From an uncultured SAR116 cluster alpha proteobacterium (lineage in GTDB: Bacteria > Pseudomonadota > Alphaproteobacteria > Puniceispirillales > GCA-002684695), in NCBI GenBank assembly GCA_902522415.1, contig CABYVI010000006.1, forward strand, positions 1 through 57,181: 57,181 bases of DNA, in the 5' to 3' direction. Both the position numbers and the translations under genes were made by a program. Below the pieces are notes generated by a model. That model was not told where the DNA came from. It searched no databases and was given only the letters and a program-made list of their open reading frames with translations. Within the stretch, counting starts at the first letter, position 1. Every line of letters begins with the position of its first letter. Shown here piece by piece: positions 8,996-19,439 of this stretch.

Positions 8996-9994
8996 TTATC
9001 TCACACAACCTATAATGTTATATACGTCTGAAAGAACTTTTTGTGAAATATTAGAGGCTTTATTAGAGCCATCCTTTAGAACATTTCTTAAATAACTTTT
9101 ATCATTCATAAGTTTTCTTAATTCATTATTAATTGGCTCTAATACAGAAACAGCCAAATCTGCTAATGCAGGTTTAAAAATTCCAAAGCCTTTTCCACCA
9201 AACTCCCTTAAAACATCTTCTTTATTTTTGGATGATAACGCCGCATAAATACCAACTAGATTGCTAGCCTCTGGCCTTTCTTCAAGTTCCTTGATTGAAA
9301 ATGGCAAGGGATTGGGATCAGACTTAGCCTTTTTAAATTTCAAAGAAATTTCTGTAGATGTATCTTTAAGATTAATTCTTGAATAATCTGATATATCTGA
9401 TTTACTCATCTTTGATTTCCCATCTCTAAGACTCATTACCCTTGAAGCAGTTCCAAAAATTTGAGGTTCAGGAATTGGAAAAAAGCTTTTATTGTATGAA
9501 GAATTGAACGCTAAAGCAATATCTCTTGTTAGCTCAAGATGTTGTTTCTGGTCTTCACCAACTGGAACATGTGTTGCTTTGTAAGCTAATATGTCGGAGG
9601 CCATTAATGTTGGATAAACATAAAGACCAACACTTGCATTTTCTCTATTTTTTCCAGCTTTTTCTTTGAATTGTGTCATTCTGTTTAGCCACCCTAATTT
9701 GGCAGTACAATTAAAAATCCAAGCTAACTCTGAATGACTAGATACTTGTGATTGGTTAAACAAAATTGAACTATCAGGATTTATGCCTGAAGCAATTAAC
9801 CCTGCAGCAACTTCAAGAGTATCATTGGTTAGTTGTTGACTTGTTCTAGGGACTGTAATGGCATGCAAATCTACTACACAATAAATACACTCAAAATCTT
9901 TTTGCAAATTAACCCAGTTACGAATTGCACCTAAATAATTACCCAAATGCAAATTACCTGTCGGTTGAACTCCTGAAAAAATTCTACCCTTCAT
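8996..9994 (-). CDS. trpS: Tryptophanyl-tRNA synthetase
   Basis: Class I aminoacyl-tRNA synthetase charging tRNA-Trp. The N-terminus carries [20 protein letters not shown], with the HIGH-equivalent HLGN at residues 17-20, and the KMSKS loop lies near residue 196 (KSKMSKSD). At 332 residues it is a normal single-domain TrpRS. The ATG follows an AAGGGAT ribosome binding site. It sits 21 bases after murJ on the same strand, and the murJ-trpS neighbourhood is usual for Rhodospirillales-like genomes. Confidence 0.96.
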   Translation of the reverse strand: MKGRIFSGVQPTGNLHLGNYLGAIRNWVNLQKDFECIYCVVDLHAITVPRTSQQLTNDTLEVAAGLIASGINPDSSILFNQSQVSSHSELAWIFNCTAKLGWLNRMTQFKEKAGKNRENASVGLYVYPTLMASDILAYKATHVPVGEDQKQHLELTRDIALAFNSSYNKSFFPIPEPQIFGTASRVMSLRDGKSKMSKSDISDYSRINLKDTSTEISLKFKKAKSDPNPLPFSIKELEERPEASNLVGIYAALSSKNKEDVLREFGGKGFGIFKPALADLAVSVLEPINNELRKLMNDKSYLRNVLKDGSNKASNISQKVLSDVYNIIGCVR

Positions 9995-10015
9995 GAAACT
10001 ATCCCTTCTAAAAGG

Positions 10016-11539
10016 TTAACGTATTTTAAAGATATTTTTAATAGAGTATATTTTTATAAATCTAAAAATTATCATTGCAGAAAACCAAATGACTGTTGAT
10101 ATAAAGACTATAAGAATTAAAGATAAAATCAAATTTAAATTTCCAAATATAGATAATAATTCAAATAAAATAAAATAAAAGCAAAAACCTAAAAATAATA
10201 AGAAAATTAATGGTTGCATAATATTGAAGGAAACTCTTTGTTTTGAATTTAATAATATAAAATAACAAATTAATGTAATATATGATGCAATTGATGTTGC
10301 TAATGCAATTCCATAAAAACCAAATTTTTGCATTAACAAAATACTTAAAACTATATTAATAGTAACAGAAAAGATTGAAATTCTAAATGGTGTTAAAGTA
10401 TCATGCATTGCAAAAAATGAGGATTGAAAAATTTTAATGCTGATAAAAGCAGGAATACCTAAGCCATATGCCGATAAAGCTATTGAAACATTGTAGACAT
10501 CAGTTTTTTCAAATGCTCCACGTGCATAAATCCCTTCTATAATGATTTCAGGAATTGCTAAAAAGGCAATACAAGCAGGTATAGAAAAAATAAAACCAAC
10601 AACTAAACTTTTTTCTATGCTTTCCCTAACAAAAATTATTTCATTGCGTGTCTCGGCTTTAGATAAGTTAGGCAAAAGTGCTGTGCCTAGTGCAACTCCT
10701 ATTATTCCGAGCGGAAGTTGAGACAATCTATCTGCATAATAAAGATATGATATTGAACTTGCTCCAACGATAGATGCCAAAATTGTATCAACTAGCAAAT
10801 TTATCTGTAAAACTCCTGCTCCAAATGCTGCGGGTGGAAATTTTTTCCAAACTCCATAATAATTGTATGCCTTTTTTGGGATTACTATTTTAAGAAATAT
10901 ATTTTGCTTTTTTAAGCAATAAAATAAAAATATTAGTTGTATTATTCCAGCAAATGGAACTGATAAAGCAATTATAAAATTAGATTGCTTTAAAGTTAAA
11001 ATTAAGATTGATGCAGTAATTAATGAGATGTTTAAAATTATTGGTGCTGCCGCTGAAGGCATAAATTTACCTGAACTTTGTAAAACAGAGCCCCATATTG
11101 CTATCAAAGATAACATTGGCAAATAAATTATTGTTGCTCTTGCAAAGAAGACAGCTGTTTCAAAAGCTTCAGTATTCTTTATAAATCCTGGCGCAAGGCC
11201 GAAAATTATATAACTCATGAATACTTCAGCTAAAATAATAAATATTAAAATATAAAAAAGAATTATGCTTTGAACACTAGAAGCAAATTCTGCTGATTTA
11301 TGTTTTGATTGCGTCTTTTCTATATGAGTAAATGTTGGAAGAAATGACTGAACTAAAGCTCCCTCACCTACTAATCTTCTAAACATATTAGGAAGTTTGA
11401 ATGCTACAAAAAAGGCATCAGACAAGGGCCCTGCACCTAATGAAGCAGCTATTAGAACATCTCTCATAAAACCAAATATTCTACTTAATGTCGTCCAAAA
11501 ACTAAAATTAATAAAGGCTTTAAAAATTAAATCTTTCAT
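10016..11539 (-). CDS. murJ: Lipid II flippase MurJ
   Basis: Integral inner-membrane MOP-superfamily protein that flips lipid II for peptidoglycan synthesis. The 507 residues are almost entirely hydrophobic segments (about 14 expected). Family signatures include the N-terminal TTLSRIFGFMRDVLIAASLG with the essential arginines, AFFVAFKLPNMFRRLVGEGA near residue 43, and the YYADRLSQLPLGIIGVALG stretch near 266. It is 9 bases after glnD and 21 bases before trpS, so it is very probably co-transcribed with both. Confidence 0.95.
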   Translation of the reverse strand: MKDLIFKAFINFSFWTTLSRIFGFMRDVLIAASLGAGPLSDAFFVAFKLPNMFRRLVGEGALVQSFLPTFTHIEKTQSKHKSAEFASSVQSIILFYILIFIILAEVFMSYIIFGLAPGFIKNTEAFETAVFFARATIIYLPMLSLIAIWGSVLQSSGKFMPSAAAPIILNISLITASILILTLKQSNFIIALSVPFAGIIQLIFLFYCLKKQNIFLKIVIPKKAYNYYGVWKKFPPAAFGAGVLQINLLVDTILASIVGASSISYLYYADRLSQLPLGIIGVALGTALLPNLSKAETRNEIIFVRESIEKSLVVGFIFSIPACIAFLAIPEIIIEGIYARGAFEKTDVYNVSIALSAYGLGIPAFISIKIFQSSFFAMHDTLTPFRISIFSVTINIVLSILLMQKFGFYGIALATSIASYITLICYFILLNSKQRVSFNIMQPLIFLLFLGFCFYFILFELLSIFGNLNLILSLILIVFISTVIWFSAMIIFRFIKIYSIKNIFKIR

Positions 11540-11548
11540 GTTTTTTTT

Positions 11549-14290
11549 CTAACATTCTAGGAGAATTTCTTTCAGACTTCTTATGATTACCTCTTCTCTT
11601 GTTTTACTATCTATTTTCATACCAAACATGTCTTTAATATAAAAAACATCAACTACTTTATCACCATAAGTTGATACAGAAGCAGATTGAATTTGTAATC
11701 CTAATGACTTTATTTCTTTTGTTAATTTATACAAAAGTCCTGGCCTATTTTTTCCATTAACTTCTATTATACTGTGTGAGTTACTTAAATCGTTATATAA
11801 CATCACTCGTGAAATGTTTTTAAACAAATTCAAACCTTTAGGCGAAGATTTCCATAAATTAGCAATCTGCCGATCTGGATAAAAACCTTTAGTAAGGCTT
11901 TTTATTATTGATTTTTTTATTTTATCAAGTTTTTCATAATTTAAAATGATTCTTTTACCGGGTGATACCCAAAAAAGGTCAACTGCAATTCCATCTTTTC
12001 TGGTAAAAATTTTTGCGGTTTGAATTTCAATTTCTTGAATAGTAATTGCACCAGCAATATCACTAAACAAACCTGAATGATCAGGAGCCATTACTACTAT
12101 TAAGACTGAATCTGTTCCTTTCAAAGACTTATAATCTAAATTAATTTGGTTATTATTAGACATATTTCTTTTGGTTGTTAGTGCCAACCAAGTATGAGTT
12201 TCAGTGTCTACAGATGACCAGTAATTCTTGGGGTATTGATCAGAATAATTATCAAAATCTTCTGCTGTCCAATTATGCAGGGTTTTCTTTATTGTAGCTT
12301 TTGATTTGTCAGGATTAAGCTCCAGAATTTGATGTGGATCTGCACCATATAAAACTTTTTCAGAAAATCTATACAAGTCTCTCATTAAAGAAGCCTTCCA
12401 TGAGTTCCATTTACCTGGTCCAACAGCTAATATATCAGCAACTGTCATAATTAGTAATAATTTTAATTTTTCAGGTGATTGAACTTGATTAGTAAAATCA
12501 GTAATTGTCTTTGGATCTGAAATATCATAATTGAATGCAATTTTACTCATTAAAAGATGGTTTCTTACTAGCCAAGTTATATTTTCTATCTCTTCATTAT
12601 TTAGAGAAAGCTCTAAACATATTTCTTTAGCAATCTCTGAACCGATTATTGAATGATCTCTTTTCCTCCCCTTGCCAATATCGTGTAGAAACAATGCAAG
12701 GAAAAGAACTTTTCTTGATTTAATTTTTTTCACTAATTCAGATGCAACTGGAGCTATGTCAGATAATTCTCCCTTTTCTAGTTTATGCAAAAATCCAATT
12801 GATCTTATAGTATGCTCATCAACAGTATAATAATGGTACATATTGAATTGCATTAATCCTATAATTTTTTTGAAGTCTGAAAAGATTTGTCCTAAGACTC
12901 CAGTTTCTGTCATTAGTCTTAGGAATTCTTCCGTATTCTTTCTAGATAAAAGAATGTTAATAAACTTTTCTTTCCAATCATTTTTTTCTTTTACAACTGA
13001 AACTTGTTTTATTGAAATTTCTATATGATGAATTGTGGAAGGATGAATTTCCAAACTTCTGTTTTGTGCAAATTCAAAAATGTCTAATATAAAATTTAAG
13101 TTAATAATAGATAGTTTATTTTTGATTTTAGCGAAATTTAAATAAAGCTTTCCATCAATTATTTCAAAGTTTTTTCTATCCCAAACGTTCTGATGGGTAG
13201 TAAGTGAATATATTGATCTTGTATCATTAATAGTATCCAACTCATTTAAAAACGTTCTTGTCAATCTTCCAACTTCTTTTGTCACAAAATAAAATTTTTT
13301 CATAAGCTTTTCAACACCAAGTGTATTGGGATCGTCCTTGAAGCCAAAAATTGTTGCAATTTCTTCCTGTGAAGATAGATCTAAGATATTATTATCTTTA
13401 TTTGAAATATAATGAAGGCAGCATCTAATAGTAGTAATAAATCCAAGAGCTTTATAAAAGTTTTCCAGTTCTCCTGCCAAGCATTTATTTATTTTTTTTA
13501 TATCTAGAAAATTAAATAATTTAAAGTGATACTTTGTAATCCAAACAAGTGTGTTTAAGTCCCTTAGGCACCCTTTTCCCTCTTTGATATTAGGCTCTAA
13601 CATATACCTCGAACCACCAGATAATTTATGCCTTTTTTCCTGTTCTTTAAGTTTTATTATTTTGAAGTCAGATTTTGTGTTGTCTTGCAATAATTTAATT
13701 TTGTTTTTTAGTTCCTCGAAAAGATTTGTATTCCCAACAAGGTTCCTAATATCGAGAATGGACGTTCTAAAATTAATGTCCTTTTCTGCATCCTGTATTG
13801 CTTGACTGACAGTTCTAGTTGAATGACTAACTTTAATTCCTAAATCCCATAAAATATATAAAACAAAACTTATTAATTGATTTCGAGCTTCACTTTTTTT
13901 TGGTCCAGTTAAAAATAATAGATCTACATCACTGTAAGGAGCCAATTCTCTTCTACCAAAACCTCCCGATGAAATAACTGCCAAATTGTTAAGGCCATTT
14001 GTGGTTTCACTTGAAAATTTAAATAATATTTTGATTATTTGTTCTATTAAATGAGAGTTTGAGGATAAACAAAATAGTCCATCTTTTTTGTTTTTAAAAT
14101 CCTCCTTAATAATTGATTGGCCTTCTTTAAGGACATCTGTAAATACAGAAGTTAAATTACTTTTTAAATTAGAACGGTGTTTGTTTTTTGATATATTATT
14201 TTGAATTGAAGGTATATTAATTTTAATTGGAAAACTTATCTTCTCCGTATTCTGATTAGCAAACTCAAATTTATCTCTTAAAAAGTTCAT
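11549..14290 (-). CDS. glnD: Bifunctional PII uridylyltransferase/uridylyl-removing enzyme
   Basis: Nitrogen sensor that uridylylates PII proteins under nitrogen limitation and reverses this when glutamine is high. The 913 residues hold, in order, a nucleotidyltransferase domain with GGFGRRELAPYSDVDLLF near residue 110, a GlnE-like helical region, an HD hydrolase domain with HDIGKG near 537, and two C-terminal ACT domains (about 725-800 and 830-905) for glutamine binding. All catalytic signatures are intact, so both activities are expected. It lies between mutS and murJ, a conserved alphaproteobacterial order. No glnB or glnA lies in this window. Confidence 0.95.
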   Translation of the reverse strand: MNFLRDKFEFANQNTEKISFPIKINIPSIQNNISKNKHRSNLKSNLTSVFTDVLKEGQSIIKEDFKNKKDGLFCLSSNSHLIEQIIKILFKFSSETTNGLNNLAVISSGGFGRRELAPYSDVDLLFLTGPKKSEARNQLISFVLYILWDLGIKVSHSTRTVSQAIQDAEKDINFRTSILDIRNLVGNTNLFEELKNKIKLLQDNTKSDFKIIKLKEQEKRHKLSGGSRYMLEPNIKEGKGCLRDLNTLVWITKYHFKLFNFLDIKKINKCLAGELENFYKALGFITTIRCCLHYISNKDNNILDLSSQEEIATIFGFKDDPNTLGVEKLMKKFYFVTKEVGRLTRTFLNELDTINDTRSIYSLTTHQNVWDRKNFEIIDGKLYLNFAKIKNKLSIINLNFILDIFEFAQNRSLEIHPSTIHHIEISIKQVSVVKEKNDWKEKFINILLSRKNTEEFLRLMTETGVLGQIFSDFKKIIGLMQFNMYHYYTVDEHTIRSIGFLHKLEKGELSDIAPVASELVKKIKSRKVLFLALFLHDIGKGRKRDHSIIGSEIAKEICLELSLNNEEIENITWLVRNHLLMSKIAFNYDISDPKTITDFTNQVQSPEKLKLLLIMTVADILAVGPGKWNSWKASLMRDLYRFSEKVLYGADPHQILELNPDKSKATIKKTLHNWTAEDFDNYSDQYPKNYWSSVDTETHTWLALTTKRNMSNNNQINLDYKSLKGTDSVLIVVMAPDHSGLFSDIAGAITIQEIEIQTAKIFTRKDGIAVDLFWVSPGKRIILNYEKLDKIKKSIIKSLTKGFYPDRQIANLWKSSPKGLNLFKNISRVMLYNDLSNSHSIIEVNGKNRPGLLYKLTKEIKSLGLQIQSASVSTYGDKVVDVFYIKDMFGMKIDSKTREEVIIRSLKEILLEC

Positions 14291-14320
14291 ACTTAGATTC
14301 TTTTTATTAAAGTAAGTCTA

Positions 14321-16957
14321 TTAAACATTATCAGATAGTTTCTTTAATTTATATAAAATTTCAAGCGCTTCTCGCGGCGATATTTCATCTGGGTGAAGAT
14401 TCTTTAATTCTTCAAGAGCTAGATTATTTTGAGGTTTTTCAAATTTTTCTTCACAGAACAATGGTAATTTTTTGTCCAAATCACTTTCTTTCTCAAGATT
14501 ATTTAAAATACATTTTGCTCTTGTTATCACTTCATCAGGAATACCTGCTAGTTTCGCAACCTCAAGCCCATAAGATTTATTAGCCGAACCCGGTATAAGT
14601 TTGTATAAAAAGATTATTTCTTCATTAAATTCTTTTGCCTCAAGATAATATAATCTGAGTCTATTCAATTTTTCATCTAGCTTTGTTAATTCATGATAAT
14701 GAGTTGCAAAGAGTGTCTTGCATTTTATTTTATCATGGATATTTTCAATAATTGACCATGCCAATGATAATCCATCCCAAGTTGCTGTTCCTCTCCCAAT
14801 TTCATCAAGAATTACGAATGATTTTTTTGTTGCAATGTTAAGTATTGAAGCTGTTTCTGTCATTTCAACCATAAAAGTTGATTGTCCTTTAGATAAATCA
14901 TCACCCGTACCGACGCGGCTGAATATTCTATCTGAAATTCCGATATTAGCTTTTTCAGCTGGAACAAATGATCCCATTTGAGCCATAATATTAATAAGTG
15001 CATTTTGTCTAAGAAAAGTTGACTTTCCTCCCATATTTGGGCCGGTAATAAGCCAAATGTTTTTGTCATCTAATGTGCAATCATTACCATTGAATTTTTG
15101 ATCTGATTGATTCTGTAAAGTTTGTTCTACTACTGGGTGCCTACCATCCGTAATTGAGAAAATAAATTCATCAGAAATTTCTGGCCTACAATATTCCCAT
15201 GAGCTTGCTAAGTCTGCAAGACAAACGGAAACATCTAGTATAGAAATTGATGAAAAAATATCCATCAAACTCTTTGATCGACATAGACATTTGCTAGCTA
15301 AATCGCTATAAATCTCTAGTTCTAATTCTAGAGCTTTTTTAGAAGCTTCAAAAATTTTTGCTTCAAGATCTGATAGTTCAGTTGATGTAAATCTGGAAGC
15401 TTGCGCTGTGCTCTGCCTATGAATAAAAAATGGATTGCTTTGGACTTTTTCATCATGTGCTCTTCTTATTTCAACATGATACCCCAAAACATTATTGTAC
15501 TTTATTTTCAGTGATTGAACTTCAGTTAAATCAATATATTTTTGTTGTAAAGACAAAATGTGGTTTTTTGACTTGTCTTTTAGTTCTTTAAATTCATCAA
15601 GCTTTTTAGAGAAACCTTTTCTAATAAAATCACCGTCTCTAGCAAACAAAGGGGGTTGATCTTCAATAGATTTGTCAAGTTTGTTAACAAACTCTAGGTC
15701 AATCTTGAGTTTTCTAATAATATTATTAATTTCATTTTTTTTATGCTTAAATTCATATTTCGTAATTAATTTTAAAATCTCTAACGCTTTTTCGCATCCA
15801 AGTTTAATAGATAATAAATCTCTTGGACCACCTCTATCAAATTGAAGTCTTGTAATTGATCTTTCAATATCAGGTATATTTTTTAAAATTTCTTTTAATT
15901 TATTTCTTAAAGATTTAGCCTCTAAAAAATTAGAAACTGTATCAAGTCTTTCATTGATTAATACTTTATCAAGTAAAGGACTATTTAGTCTTTCTAAAAG
16001 AAGTCTAGATCCACCACTTGTGAGAGTTTTATTAATAATATTAAAGAAGCTCCCTGCTTTATTGCCAGATTGTGTTTTTGTCAGTTCAAGAGACTTTCTT
16101 GAAAAAACGTCAATTTCCATTATTTCTGAAGTCTTCCACTCTGTTAAATTTTTTAAAAGAGGTAATTTGCCTTTTTGAGTTAAATCTATATATGCTAGTA
16201 GAGCACCTGCGGTTGAAATACATGATCTATTGAATTTTCCATAAGAAACTAAAGAGTTCACCTTATAAAAAATTTTTAATCTTTTCTCACATGATTCACT
16301 ATTAAAAAGACTATCAGGCTGAAAAGTAATACACTCACTGAAAAATTTTGGTTTTTGATCTTTCATTTTATAAGGTATAATCAGTTCACGAGGAGATATT
16401 CTGTCTAAAGTAGTTTCTAGAGAGCTAGAAAGATTTTTATTCAACCTTTCTGTAAAAAAGACACCTGTAGATAAATCAACCCATGAAATTGATTGCTCAC
16501 CTCCTACTTCATTCCATGAACACAAAAAATTATTTCTATTATCTTTTAAGTAATTTTCTTCTAAAATTGTTCCTGGTGTTAAAATTCTAACAACCTTTCT
16601 TTCCATTGGTCCTTTAGTTTTATTTTCTGAATCTATATTTGGCTTAACTTGCTCACAAATAGCCACTCTAAAACCCTTGCTTATAAGTTTATTAATATAG
16701 CTGTCTGCACTATGAAAGGGGATGCCACACATAGGAATGTCAATATTATTCCATTGTCCTCTCTTTGTAAGAGTTATATCTAAAACAGAAGAAGATGTAA
16801 TTGCATCATCAAAAAACATTTCATAAAAATCCCCCATTCTATAAAACAAAATCTCATTTAAGTGCTCTTCTTTAATTTTTATGTATTGCACCATCATTGG
16901 AGTTAATCCAAAACTTTCAGAACTTGGCAATCTTAAGGTTTGTTTGTAATTATTCAT
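14321..16957 (-). CDS. mutS: DNA mismatch repair protein MutS
   Basis: Recognises base mismatches and small loops to start mismatch repair. The 878 residues include the N-terminal mismatch-binding domain with the Phe-x-Glu motif in GDFYEMF near residue 43, clamp and lever regions, and the C-terminal ATPase with Walker A GPNMGGKS near 642 and Walker B VILDEIGRGT near 717. Length and order are typical of MutS1. Retention is worth noting because some streamlined genomes lose mismatch repair. It is divergent from maeB across a 218-base intergenic region that must hold both promoters. Confidence 0.96.
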   Translation of the reverse strand: MNNYKQTLRLPSSESFGLTPMMVQYIKIKEEHLNEILFYRMGDFYEMFFDDAITSSSVLDITLTKRGQWNNIDIPMCGIPFHSADSYINKLISKGFRVAICEQVKPNIDSENKTKGPMERKVVRILTPGTILEENYLKDNRNNFLCSWNEVGGEQSISWVDLSTGVFFTERLNKNLSSSLETTLDRISPRELIIPYKMKDQKPKFFSECITFQPDSLFNSESCEKRLKIFYKVNSLVSYGKFNRSCISTAGALLAYIDLTQKGKLPLLKNLTEWKTSEIMEIDVFSRKSLELTKTQSGNKAGSFFNIINKTLTSGGSRLLLERLNSPLLDKVLINERLDTVSNFLEAKSLRNKLKEILKNIPDIERSITRLQFDRGGPRDLLSIKLGCEKALEILKLITKYEFKHKKNEINNIIRKLKIDLEFVNKLDKSIEDQPPLFARDGDFIRKGFSKKLDEFKELKDKSKNHILSLQQKYIDLTEVQSLKIKYNNVLGYHVEIRRAHDEKVQSNPFFIHRQSTAQASRFTSTELSDLEAKIFEASKKALELELEIYSDLASKCLCRSKSLMDIFSSISILDVSVCLADLASSWEYCRPEISDEFIFSITDGRHPVVEQTLQNQSDQKFNGNDCTLDDKNIWLITGPNMGGKSTFLRQNALINIMAQMGSFVPAEKANIGISDRIFSRVGTGDDLSKGQSTFMVEMTETASILNIATKKSFVILDEIGRGTATWDGLSLAWSIIENIHDKIKCKTLFATHYHELTKLDEKLNRLRLYYLEAKEFNEEIIFLYKLIPGSANKSYGLEVAKLAGIPDEVITRAKCILNNLEKESDLDKKLPLFCEEKFEKPQNNLALEELKNLHPDEISPREALEILYKLKKLSDNV

Positions 16958-17175
16958 CTTTGATAAAAATTATCTAATTTTGTTTTAATATATGATAGGC
17001 AACCAAATAAATTATTTTTTCTTAAATTAAAAAAAATTTTTTATGACTGTATAATTATTTATAATTTAATTGTTTTTAATCACTCATATATATGTTTTAA
17101 AGTATATAGTTAATTACTAAACTATAGATAATGATTGAAAAATGAAAGTAAGTTATTCAGATTAGGAACGCTTAA
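16958..17175. promoter_or_regulatory. Divergent mutS/maeB intergenic region
   Basis: A 218-base, very AT-rich interval between two divergent starts. It holds no tRNA-like fold and no strong inverted repeat that I can see. On the plus strand there is a perfect -10-like TATAAT at 17050-17055 but no convincing -35 at 16-18 bases. An AGGAA ribosome binding site at 17164-17168 stands seven bases before the maeB ATG and supports that start. Promoter assignment is tentative. Confidence 0.45.
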
Positions 17176-19437
17176 ATGGAAAAGTTTGTTGAAATTAAAA
17201 AAAAAGAGGCTCTTGATTATCATAAACATGAAAAACCAGGAAAGCTTGAGATTCAAGCTACAAAAACTTTAAATAGTCAAAGAGACCTGTCACTAGCTTA
17301 TTCTCCTGGTGTTGCTGTTCCTTGTGAAGAAATAGCCAGGGATTCATCAACAGCATATGAATACACCTCCAAGGGTAATTTAGTAGCTGTTATTACAAAC
17401 GGTACTGCTGTTCTTGGCCTTGGAGATATTGGTGCACTTGCATCAAAGCCTGTTATGGAAGGAAAAGCTGTTCTGTTTAAAAAATTTGCTGATATTGACT
17501 CAATTGACCTTGAAGTTGATAGTTCAGATATTGATAAATTTGTCAATTGTGTTGAAGTCCTAGAACCTTCTTTTGGTGGCGTAAACTTGGAAGATATTAA
17601 AGCTCCAGATTGCTTTATTATAGAACAAAAGCTTCGTGAAAAAATGAAAATTCCTGTTTTCCATGATGATCAACATGGAACTGCAATTATCACTGCTGCT
17701 GGCCTAATTAATGCTTTTCATCTTACGAATAGAGATATCAGACAAGTTAAAATTGTATGTAACGGAGCTGGGGCTGCATCTATAGCGTGTGTTGAATTAC
17801 TAAAAGCTCTTGGTGTCAAAAATGATAACATTACTCTAATTGATAGAAAAGGGGTGATTTATAAAGGAAGGACTAATGGACTTAATCAATGGAAGTCAGC
17901 TCATGCAGTTCAAACAAAAGCAAGAACTTTAGAAGAGGCGTTAGTCGATGCAGATGCTTTCATAGGTTTATCAAGTGGTGGGATTTTAGATGCACAAAAA
18001 ATAAAGCATATGAAATCTGATCCAATTATATTTGCAATGGCAAACCCTATTCCTGAAATAATGCCTGATGAAGTGAGAAAAATTTTCCCAAAAGCAATTA
18101 TAGCTACGGGAAGATCAGATATGCCTAACCAAGTTAATAATGTTTTAGGTTTTCCATATATTTTTAGAGGTGCATTAGATGTAAGAGCAACAACAATTAA
18201 TGAAGAAATGAAAATTGCTGCTGTTAAAGCTATTGCAAATTTGGCTAGAAAAAATGTCCCTGACGAAGTTAGTAACGCTTATGGACAAGATAAAATGACA
18301 TACGGTGAAAACTATATTATTCCAGCGCCTTTTGATCCAAGATTAATTGTTGAGGTATCTTCAGCTGTTGCAAAGGCAGCAATTGAAAGCGGCGTGTCTT
18401 TAAAACCAATAAAAAATCTAAGTTTGTATAAGAAACAACTCGCAAGAAGACTTAATCCAACCGCAAGTATGCTGCAAATGGTATCTGACAAAGTTTCAAG
18501 TGTTGGTAAAAAAATTGTTTTTGCAGAAGGTGAAGAAGAAAGAGCTATCAAATCTGCACTTATTATACAAAGTAGCAACTTAGGAAAACCAATTTTAATT
18601 GGTAGAGAAGAATATATTAAAAACACAGCTAAAAGAATTGGTCTTGATGGAATTAGTAGCTTAGAAATACATAATGCTGCTTTATCAGATAAAAATAAAG
18701 CTTACAGCGATTTCTTGTTTAAGAAGCTTCAACGGAAAGGGTATTTGTATAGGGATTGCCAAAGAATGGTTAATCAGGACAGAAATGTTTTTGGGTCTTG
18801 TATGGTTGCAATGGGTGACGCAGACAGTTTAGTAAGTGGTTTAACAAGATCATTTAATGACACATTAAACCATATAACTCGTGTTATATCAGCAAAGAAT
18901 GAAAAATCAATTATAGGAATGTGTATGGTTGTTAGTAGAGAAAAGACTGTTTTTATTGGTGACACTAACGTTTTAGATAGACCAAAACCTGAGGAACTTG
19001 CTGACATTGCAGAACAAATGGCATTTACCGTCTCAAAACTTGGATATAAGCCTAGAGTTGCATTTTCTAGTTTTGCAAACTTTGGAAGCCCATCTTTGCC
19101 TTCTACATCTTCTGCAAGAGAAGCTGTAAAGATACTCCAAAACAGATCAGTAGACTTTGAATTTGATGGAGAAATGTCTGTTGAAATAGCTCTAAACTCT
19201 GACCTAATGAAAAAGAATTATCCGTTTTGTAATTTAACCGATGAAGCTAATATACTTGTTATGCCGGGTCTTCATTCAGCTAATATATCTTTTAAATTAT
19301 TGCAAAACTTAGGTGGTGGATCTGTAATAGGGCCAATTTTGCTTGGAAGCGAATATCCAATACAGATTGTCCAGATGGGAGCAACAGTTAATGAAATTAC
19401 AAATGCAGCAATATTTAGCGCATATGATTCCCTATAA
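17176..19437 (+). CDS. maeB: NADP-type malic enzyme with phosphotransacetylase-like domain
   Basis: Oxidatively decarboxylates malate to pyruvate, producing reduced pyridine nucleotide. The 753 residues carry the malic enzyme catalytic part (about 1-430): Tyr in LAYSPGVAVPC near 39, the lysine region SKPVMEGKAVLFKKFADID near 95, metal-binding HDDQHGTA near 160, and a Rossmann motif CNGAGAASIACVELL near 194. Residues ~430-753 form a PTA_PTB-like domain ending GGGSVIGPILLG, which in MaeB proteins is regulatory (acetyl-CoA sensing), not a transacetylase. The mutS/maeB divergent pairing recurs in alphaproteobacteria. Its stop lies two bases from the convergent kinase stop. Confidence 0.95.
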   Translation: MEKFVEIKKKEALDYHKHEKPGKLEIQATKTLNSQRDLSLAYSPGVAVPCEEIARDSSTAYEYTSKGNLVAVITNGTAVLGLGDIGALASKPVMEGKAVLFKKFADIDSIDLEVDSSDIDKFVNCVEVLEPSFGGVNLEDIKAPDCFIIEQKLREKMKIPVFHDDQHGTAIITAAGLINAFHLTNRDIRQVKIVCNGAGAASIACVELLKALGVKNDNITLIDRKGVIYKGRTNGLNQWKSAHAVQTKARTLEEALVDADAFIGLSSGGILDAQKIKHMKSDPIIFAMANPIPEIMPDEVRKIFPKAIIATGRSDMPNQVNNVLGFPYIFRGALDVRATTINEEMKIAAVKAIANLARKNVPDEVSNAYGQDKMTYGENYIIPAPFDPRLIVEVSSAVAKAAIESGVSLKPIKNLSLYKKQLARRLNPTASMLQMVSDKVSSVGKKIVFAEGEEERAIKSALIIQSSNLGKPILIGREEYIKNTAKRIGLDGISSLEIHNAALSDKNKAYSDFLFKKLQRKGYLYRDCQRMVNQDRNVFGSCMVAMGDADSLVSGLTRSFNDTLNHITRVISAKNEKSIIGMCMVVSREKTVFIGDTNVLDRPKPEELADIAEQMAFTVSKLGYKPRVAFSSFANFGSPSLPSTSSAREAVKILQNRSVDFEFDGEMSVEIALNSDLMKKNYPFCNLTDEANILVMPGLHSANISFKLLQNLGGGSVIGPILLGSEYPIQIVQMGATVNEITNAAIFSAYDSL

Positions 19438-19439
19438 GT

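Noticed and set aside
16958..17175. Riboswitch before maeB
   Set aside because: The leader has no conserved stem set or GC-rich paired elements expected of known riboswitch classes.
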